In this document: positions 4,909 through 8,991 of the stretch, one piece after another
How positions within the stretch are numbered: the stretch's first letter is position 1
Layout: every line of letters begins with the position of its first letter
NCBI RefSeq assembly: GCF_000716605.1
Contig: NZ_JNXE01000080.1
Location: forward strand, 1 to 8,991
Source: Streptomyces sp. NRRL F-525
GTDB taxonomy: Bacteria > Actinomycetota > Actinomycetes > Streptomycetales > Streptomycetaceae
Reading direction: 5' to 3'
Length of the DNA: 8,991 nucleotides
Notes under the pieces: generated by a model
The model's database searches: none
What the model was told of the DNA's origin: nothing
What the model saw: the letters and a program-made list of their open reading frames with translations, nothing else
Translations under genes and position numbers: made by a program

Positions 4909-6081
4909 ATGGACAAGGACATGGACCGACGACGCTTCCTGACTACGACGGGTGGCGGCGCGCTCGCCGCTGTGGGAATCTCCGCGCTGACCGGCATCGA
5001 AGGGCCGCGCGCAATGGCGGCCCCCGCCGCCGTGCCCTCGTCCGCTCTGCCCTCGCGCGCCGCGATCATCGCCGTACTGCGCCGAGTCGCCGACCACTGG
5101 ATCGCCGCCCACGGCAACCCGGGCAACAACCAGTGGGCCAACGCGACTTTCTTCTCCGGCCTGCTGTCCCTGTACTCCCTGACCAAGGACGCCCGCTACC
5201 TCAACTACGCCCGGTTCTGGGCCGAGCAGAACAACTACGCCCTCAACGGGGGCTCCAGCACCCGGATCGCCGACAACCAGAACGCCGGACAGGCGTATCT
5301 CGACCTCTACGCGCTGGAACCCGACCCGCACAAGATCAGCGCGATCGAGACCTCGCTGCACCGCATGACCTACACCGACCAAGTCGACAAGAACGACGAC
5401 TGGTGGTGGGCCGACGCCCTCCACATGGCGATGCCGCCCTTCGCGCGCCTCGGAACCCTGCGCGGCGACGCCCGCTATTACCAGAAGCTGTACAGCCTGT
5501 ACCAGCACACCAAGCACGCCGAGGGCGGCCCCGGCCTGCTGAACCCGGCAACCGGCCTGTGGTACCGCGACAAGAACTTCCTGCCCGGCCACATCGTCTC
5601 GCCCTCCGGCAAGCCCGTCGTCTGGTCGCGGGGCAATGGCTGGGTGGCCGCCGCCCACGTCAAGACCCTCAAGGCTCTGCCGCCCACCCAGTCCGACACC
5701 GCCGAGTACCGCGACACCCTTACCCGCCTGGTGACCGCCCTCCCTCCGATCCAGCGTTCCGACGGTTTCTGGAACGTCAACCTTGCCGACCCCACCCACT
5801 TCCCCGGCCCCGAGAGCAGCGGCACGTCCTTCTTCGTCTGCGCCATCGCCTACGCCGTCGCCACCGCCCTCGTCGACCGGGGCACCTACCTGCCGGTCGC
5901 AGCCCGTGCCTGGAACGGCCTGGTCACCACCGCCGTCCACCCTGACGGCGTCCTCGGCTACGTCCAGGGAGTGGGCGACCGCCCCGACTCCAGCCAGCCC
6001 GTCACCTACGACACCACTGCGGACTTCGGGGTCGGCGCCTTCCTCCACGCGGGAGTGGAGCTGGCGGCCCTCGCATCCTGA
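4909..6081 (+). CDS. Tat-exported GH88/GH105 unsaturated uronyl hydrolase
   Basis: A 390-residue protein with a twin-arginine signal (RRRFLTTTGGGALAAVG from residue 7; hydrophobic stretch to about 29; possible cleavage near AMA-AP, residue 37). The rest is a single (alpha/alpha)6-barrel domain of the glycoside hydrolase 88/105 type. Landmarks are RIADNQNAGQAYLDLY (119-134), WWWADALHMAMPPFARLG (165-182), VVWSRGNGW (237-245), SDGFWNVNLADP (284-295) and ESSGTSFF (302-309). By analogy with YteR, D122 and D169 are the likely active-site aspartates. These enzymes hydrate and release the 4,5-unsaturated uronate left at the non-reducing end by polysaccharide lyases, matching the upstream gene 133 bases away. 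An ATG at 4921 is an alternative start; GAAAGG lies 11 bases before 4909. GH105 proteins are often cytoplasmic, so Tat export is notable. Substrate is unknown (alginate, pectin or ulvan-like fragments possible). Confidence 0.85.
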   Translation: MDKDMDRRRFLTTTGGGALAAVGISALTGIEGPRAMAAPAAVPSSALPSRAAIIAVLRRVADHWIAAHGNPGNNQWANATFFSGLLSLYSLTKDARYLNYARFWAEQNNYALNGGSSTRIADNQNAGQAYLDLYALEPDPHKISAIETSLHRMTYTDQVDKNDDWWWADALHMAMPPFARLGTLRGDARYYQKLYSLYQHTKHAEGGPGLLNPATGLWYRDKNFLPGHIVSPSGKPVVWSRGNGWVAAAHVKTLKALPPTQSDTAEYRDTLTRLVTALPPIQRSDGFWNVNLADPTHFPGPESSGTSFFVCAIAYAVATALVDRGTYLPVAARAWNGLVTTAVHPDGVLGYVQGVGDRPDSSQPVTYDTTADFGVGAFLHAGVELAALAS

Positions 6082-6272
6082 AGGGCATCGGCGCGCCGCG
6101 CCCCGAGCGGGTCATCTCCTCGGAGAAGGCACTGTCGCTGCTCGGGTCCGCGGCGGAGGAGCGGGTCGCGTTCCCCAACTCGCCGTCCACCAAGCGGATC
6201 CCGACCGGGGTGCTTGCTCCGGAGGAGGCCGACCGGGTCCGCGCCGCATACAACCTGTTGCCGTTGCCGTAG
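6082..6272 (+). pseudogene. C-terminal fragment of an unidentified protein
   Basis: Directly after the hydrolase stop, a plus-strand frame encodes about 63 residues to a TAG at 6270-6272. It includes GAPRPERVISSEKALSLLG, SPSTKRIPTGVLAPEEADR and VRAAYNLLPLP. Nearly every third codon position is G or C, so this was real coding sequence. There is no start codon or RBS, and the frame cannot extend upstream without overlapping the hydrolase. It therefore looks like the tail of a gene whose 5' part was lost at a junction near 6081. I do not recognise the family. Confidence 0.5.
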
Positions 6273-6315
6273 GGGGTCGGGACGTTCCGCTCCTGCGATC
6301 GGGGCGCCGAGGCCG

Positions 6316-6573
6316 GTGCGGCATGAGCAGGTGGCGCGCCGGTTCTGGACCAAGAGGAGCTGTCCGCGCTGCCAGCCCGTGGCGGGCAAGGACTGTGTCG
6401 TCGACGCCCACACCGGTACCGGCATCGTGTCGAAGATTCCACACTACGAGCGGATCGAGCCCGTCCTCGCGGAACGCAGGATCGGGGTGGAACGCCGACT
6501 GCAGGCACCGGGGTCGTACGACATCGCCTGCCCGGACTGCGGAAGGCCGCCGGATGAACGGGCTGAGTCAACT
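6316..6573 (+). pseudogene. Zinc-ribbon-type protein fragment
   Basis: From an in-frame GTG at 6316 (another at 6331) the reading contains RRFWTKRSCPRCQPVAGKDC, IPHYERIEPVLAERRIGVER and IACPDCGRPPDERAES. The CPRC...DC and CPDCG cysteine pairs suggest metal-binding knuckles. The pattern CPxC...G.DCVVD...IPHYER recalls small zinc-finger proteins found on actinobacterial plasmids and phages; function unknown. The frame runs on without a stop into the DUF721-like fragment, so the natural end is lost or fused near 6573. There is no clear RBS. It may be a truncated gene or a chimera; the right boundary is approximate. Confidence 0.45.
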
Positions 6574-6618
6574 CGTAGATCAGCAGGCCCTGTTGCTGGT
6601 GGTTGTCTCGGCGTAGCG

Positions 6619-6756
6619 TTGTCGGGCGTCGACTTGGCCCGGGTCGTGTTAGAGGCGGCTAGGAAGAACCGCGGCAACACCCGTACGGCGAAGGCGAAGC
6701 CGTGCACGACGTCGGTGGTCCGGTGCGGCGGGCGCGAGCCGATGGGCCTCGGGGCG
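6619..6756 (+). pseudogene. N-terminal fragment of a DUF721/DciA-like protein
   Basis: The reading SGVDLARVVLEAARKNRG, TRTAKAKP, then RCGGREPMGLGA matches, from memory, the N-terminus of the actinobacterial DUF721 protein, which usually begins with SGVDLARxAL and continues through a basic linker to GR(E/D)PMxLGAA. That gene normally sits between recF and gyrB near oriC and is related to the DciA helicase loader. Here only about 46 residues remain. After LGA the similarity stops, and the conserved domain (TERGWE and beyond) is missing. No RBS precedes it, and a TTA leucine codon is present. It is in the same frame as the zinc-ribbon fragment upstream but not part of that family. Likely a duplicated, decayed piece. 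Confidence 0.6.
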
Positions 6757-6809
6757 ACGTCGTCCTCCAGATCCCGGAAGCGCCCAAGGGGCCAGCGAAG
6801 AAACGGTAG

Positions 6810-7145
6810 TTGGCCAGCGATGGCTACCACGGTGCTCTCGTTGCCCACCGGCAGGCCGCCCCACCTTGGTTGGCGGACCTCGACATCACGGAGGCGGTCG
6901 AACGGCAGACCCGTGCGATGCGGGAATTCAGCCGACATGTGTTCCCCGAGCCTGACCATGCGCTGGCCCCGATCGAGGTCCCTCCGAGTTCGGACTTCAG
7001 CGGTAGGGCGGTGGCCTCGGAGAGGCGTCGGTGGTTCTCCCCGATAAATGAGGGCGTAGATGGTGAACTGCGGGTGCTGCGCGGATTATTGACGGGGCGC
7101 CAGGGATATTCGGGCGATGGATTCATGCAGGTCAGTGCCCATTAG
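6810..7145 (+). CDS. Hypothetical protein, 111 aa, unrecognised
   Basis: An open frame from a TTG at 6810 encodes LADLDITEAVERQTRAMREF, HVFPEPDHALAPIEVPP and FSGRAVASERRRWFSP. The first two thirds have G/C-biased third positions. The last 35 codons are AT-richer and include a TTA codon, ending at TAG 7143-7145. No good RBS precedes the TTG; an internal ATG at 6918 is an alternative. The helical segment at residues 25-45 and the motif SDFSGRAVASERRRW look protein-like, but no family comes to mind. It may be intact or another fragment, since it follows directly (TAG then TTG) on a short reading ending GDVVLQIPEAPKGPAKKR at 6807-6809, itself a possible gene tail. Confidence 0.4.
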   Translation: MASDGYHGALVAHRQAAPPWLADLDITEAVERQTRAMREFSRHVFPEPDHALAPIEVPPSSDFSGRAVASERRRWFSPINEGVDGELRVLRGLLTGRQGYSGDGFMQVSAH

Positions 7146-7174
7146 CCCTTCTGTTCTTTATGCGTCCTTTAGTC

Positions 7175-7207
7175 AAAGATCGTTGTTTGTTTAAGTAAGT
7201 GATCTTT
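7175..7207. repeat. 7-bp perfect inverted repeat in AT-rich leader
   Basis: AAAGATC (7175-7181) and GATCTTT (7201-7207) flank 19 AT-rich bases and overlap the candidate promoter. The centre-to-centre distance is 26 bp. Possible repressor operator or weak stem-loop. Confidence 0.35.
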
Positions 7208-7212
7208 ACGAT
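7183..7212 (+). promoter_or_regulatory. Candidate promoter of the repeat-protein gene
   Basis: TTGTTT (7183-7188), an 18-bp spacer and TACGAT (7207-7212) resemble a principal sigma factor promoter. They lie in the only markedly AT-rich stretch of the window, about 64 bases before the start at 7276. Confidence 0.4.
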
Positions 7213-7230
7213 CCTCCGGCATGGACGTGC

Positions 7231-7357
7231 CTCCCATCAGGGAGTGAATTCCATGAAACACAGGGGGGTTCACATATGTTGCAAGCGAGACGCACAAGAC
7301 GCAGACGTCTGTCCTTGGCAGTCGTCTTCTTCACGGTCCTTGCCGGCTTCGGCCTGA
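7231..7357 (+). promoter_or_regulatory. Leader with RBS hairpin and overlapping upstream ORF
   Basis: CTCCC (7231-7235) can pair with GGGAG (7240-7244) across ATCA. GGGAG lies 8 bases before an ATG at 7253 that opens a 34-codon frame ending with TGA at 7355-7357, overlapping the start of the large gene in another frame. The peptide shows nothing recognisable. It could be a regulatory leader ORF or chance. Confidence 0.2.
7262..7268 (+). promoter_or_regulatory. Ribosome binding site of the repeat-protein gene
   Basis: AGGGGGG ends 7 bases before the ATG at 7276, which begins the signal peptide. This fixes the start over the out-of-frame ATG at 7253. Confidence 0.6.
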
Positions 7358-8991
7358 CCAGCATCGCCCAGGCAGGTGCCACCACTACGAGCGGGAACTT
7401 CTCCGCTATCTCGCCCTCTGCCAAAATCGTCGACACGCGCTCGGCGCTCGGCGTCGGCAGCGCGCTCGGTGCGGCTTCGACCGCCGCCTTCCAAGTACTG
7501 GGGCAGGGCGGCATCCCCAGTTCCGGCGTGTCGGCCGTGTCGCTGGACATCACCGCGGCCAACGCCACCTCGTCCGGCAGTTACCTGGAGCTTTGGCCCG
7601 ACGGCACCACCAGGCCCAACCCGGCGTCCGTCATCAACTTCTCCAGCAGCGCGGACGCAAGCAACTCGGCCATCGTGGCAGTCGGTTCGGACGGGAAGAT
7701 CGACGCCTACAACTCCAGCGGCACCGTCGACCTCATCGTGAGCGTCAACGGCTATTTCACCGCCGACGGCGGCACCGCCTCCCCGGGCGGGTACGTTCCG
7801 GTCACGCAGTCACGACTCGTCGACACCCGTGACGGCACCGGCGCCACGCAGGCGAAGATCGCGCCCGGTGGCACGCTGAACGTCCAGATCGACGGTAAGG
7901 ACGGCATCACCGACCAGGCGTCGGTCTATGCCAACATCACCGTCCCCTCTCCCGGCAGTGCCGGGACCCTGTACGCGTACGCCACCGGGGGATCGGCCGG
8001 GCAGCCGGTCGTCGACTACAAGAGCGTCACCACGTCGCAGGGCGCGGTGATCCCCGTAGGCGCAAACGGCCAGATCACCCTGAAGAACGGGTCGTCCACC
8101 CAGTCGGTCGACGTGGTCCTCGACGTCTACGGCTACTTCACCCAGGCGACTTCCGGTGACGGGGTCTTCACCGCCGCCCAGGACCGCCTGCTCGACACCC
8201 GCACCACCACCGCCATCCCGGCCGACAGCAGCGTCAGCGTGACCGTGGCGGGCAACGACGGTATCCCCACCTCCTTCGGCGCGGCCGTACTCAACCTGAC
8301 CACGACCGGGCAGCAGAACTCCGGCTATCTTCGCGTGTGGCCGACCGGGCAGCCGATGCCGTCGACGACGTCGGTGGACAACTTCCAGGCGAACACCTCG
8401 ACCACCGACCTGGTGATCGCCCAGCCCGGTGACCAGGGCGCGGTGAGCATCTACAACGCCAGCGGTGGCACCATCCAGCTCATCGTCGACCTCCAAGGAT
8501 GGTTCTCCATCGACGGCAACGACGACGACGGCACCCTGACGACGCTGCCGCCGGTCGATCCCGCGGAGACGGACCTCACCGACGCGCCTACGGACCCCGC
8601 GGCCGTCACATCCGAGCCGGCGGCCCCCACGGACACGCCTGCCGGCAACGCACCTGCCGGTCGGTTCTGCGACTCGGGCGGCGTCTACCGCCCTACTCAC
8701 CTCGGAGGCAGATACATCCGCGCCATCGGCGCCCCTCAATCCAACTACAACGGCACCAGCAGCAAGGAGAGCACCACGTTCTCGGCCGAGGCGTCCGGGA
8801 CCGTCGGCATCAGCTTCAGCGGATCGTTGAAGGTCACGCTCAGCGAGCTCGTCTCGCGCCAGGAGGCCACCTTCGGCGTCAACCTGTCAGCATCACTGAG
8901 CCGTTTCAGTGTGGCCACTGATCAGGTGACGACGTCGGCGTCCGCAACGGACAAGGCCCCTACGCCGTTGAGGGAGGTGTTCGACGTCTCA
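7276..8991 (+). CDS. Large secreted protein with three beta-rich repeats and a Ser/Thr-rich C-domain, 3' end cut
   Basis: The frame is open for 572 codons to the window edge. Residues 1-33 are a Sec signal with a very basic start (RRTRRRR), a hydrophobic core and AQA before the cleavage site. Three repeats follow, each from (V/L)DTR to G(Y/W)F: residues 52-161, 182-288 and 306-410. Each has an internal Gly-Ile-Pro/Thr turn and a final IVS/VVL/IVD-x-x-G-aromatic-F strand. This resembles a repeat common in actinobacterial secreted proteins (LLDTR...GYFT); binding to cell wall or sugars is only a guess. Residues 414-462 are a Pro/Thr/Asp/Ala linker. From about 464 a new domain starts with FCDSGGVYRP, continues through YNGTSS and then TFSAEASGTVGISFSGSLKV and ATFGVNLSASLS. 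Its long strands alternate small polar and apolar residues. From memory, similar domains occur in short Streptomyces exported proteins of unknown function. The product is extracellular; its role is unknown. Confidence 0.75.
   Translation, partial: MLQARRTRRRRLSLAVVFFTVLAGFGLTSIAQAGATTTSGNFSAISPSAKIVDTRSALGVGSALGAASTAAFQVLGQGGIPSSGVSAVSLDITAANATSSGSYLELWPDGTTRPNPASVINFSSSADASNSAIVAVGSDGKIDAYNSSGTVDLIVSVNGYFTADGGTASPGGYVPVTQSRLVDTRDGTGATQAKIAPGGTLNVQIDGKDGITDQASVYANITVPSPGSAGTLYAYATGGSAGQPVVDYKSVTTSQGAVIPVGANGQITLKNGSSTQSVDVVLDVYGYFTQATSGDGVFTAAQDRLLDTRTTTAIPADSSVSVTVAGNDGIPTSFGAAVLNLTTTGQQNSGYLRVWPTGQPMPSTTSVDNFQANTSTTDLVIAQPGDQGAVSIYNASGGTIQLIVDLQGWFSIDGNDDDGTLTTLPPVDPAETDLTDAPTDPAAVTSEPAAPTDTPAGNAPAGRFCDSGGVYRPTHLGGRYIRAIGAPQSNYNGTSSKESTTFSAEASGTVGISFSGSLKVTLSELVSRQEATFGVNLSASLSRFSVATDQVTTSASATDKAPTPLREVFDVS

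Noticed and set aside
4849..6048. 399-residue open frame on the minus strand opposite the hydrolase
   Set aside because: Val/Gly-rich antisense shadow created by GC-biased codons of the GH88/105 gene; no family motifs and no RBS.
7810..8739. 309-residue minus-strand frame opposite the repeat protein
   Set aside because: Low-complexity Gly/Val/Arg composition mirrors the plus-strand repeats; the plus frame has a signal peptide, RBS and repeats.
7276..8991. Possible umbrella-toxin or polymorphic-toxin component
   Set aside because: No ALF repeats, RHS repeats, immunity gene or toxin-domain motif are visible; the tandem repeats alone do not support it.
1..8991. CRISPR array, tRNA or rRNA genes
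   Set aside because: No regularly spaced repeats and no cloverleaf or rRNA-like sequence were seen on either strand by eye.

Overview
The window is high-GC DNA with strong G/C bias at third codon positions, GC-rich hairpins in place of U-tract terminators, Sec and Tat secreted enzymes, and a spore-associated-protein homologue. All of this points to Streptomyces or a close relative. It looks like an accessory region, such as a chromosome arm or large plasmid: intact genes are few, mostly secreted, and separated by broken gene fragments.

Layout. Positions 1-163 (minus) hold the N-terminal part of a ribbon-helix-helix antitoxin-like protein, probably from a leaderless transcript. From about 180 to 870 there is no intact gene, only a possible degraded minus-strand coding region. 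Positions 924-1373 encode a small secreted SapA-like protein with a good ribosome binding site (RBS) and a strong terminator hairpin. Positions 1651-2007 are the C-terminal third of an IS30-family transposase with two opposite frameshifts at C-runs. Positions 2042-2509 (minus) encode a four-helix GtrA-like membrane protein. Positions 2893-3265 are a frameshifted and truncated copy of an actinobacterial protein family with an HNH-like C-terminus.

The best-defined functional unit is 3516-6081: a Sec-exported alginate-lyase-family (PL5-like) enzyme followed by a Tat-exported GH88/GH105 unsaturated-uronyl hydrolase. The lyase would cut a uronic-acid polysaccharide and the hydrolase would remove the unsaturated uronate from the products, both outside the cell. 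No transporter, regulator or uronate catabolic gene lies beside them.

Positions 6082-6809 are a patchwork of fragments: an unidentified C-terminal tail, a zinc-ribbon protein piece, and the N-terminus of a DUF721/DciA-like gene (normally beside recF-gyrB). An unidentified 111-aa ORF follows. After an AT-rich promoter region comes a large secreted protein (7276 to the window end, unfinished). It has three tandem beta-rich repeats of about 107 residues, a Pro/Thr/Asp linker, and a C-terminal Ser/Thr-rich domain with alternating polar and apolar residues. That protein and the lyase/hydrolase pair are the most interesting content. No RNA gene, CRISPR array or complete mobile element was seen.
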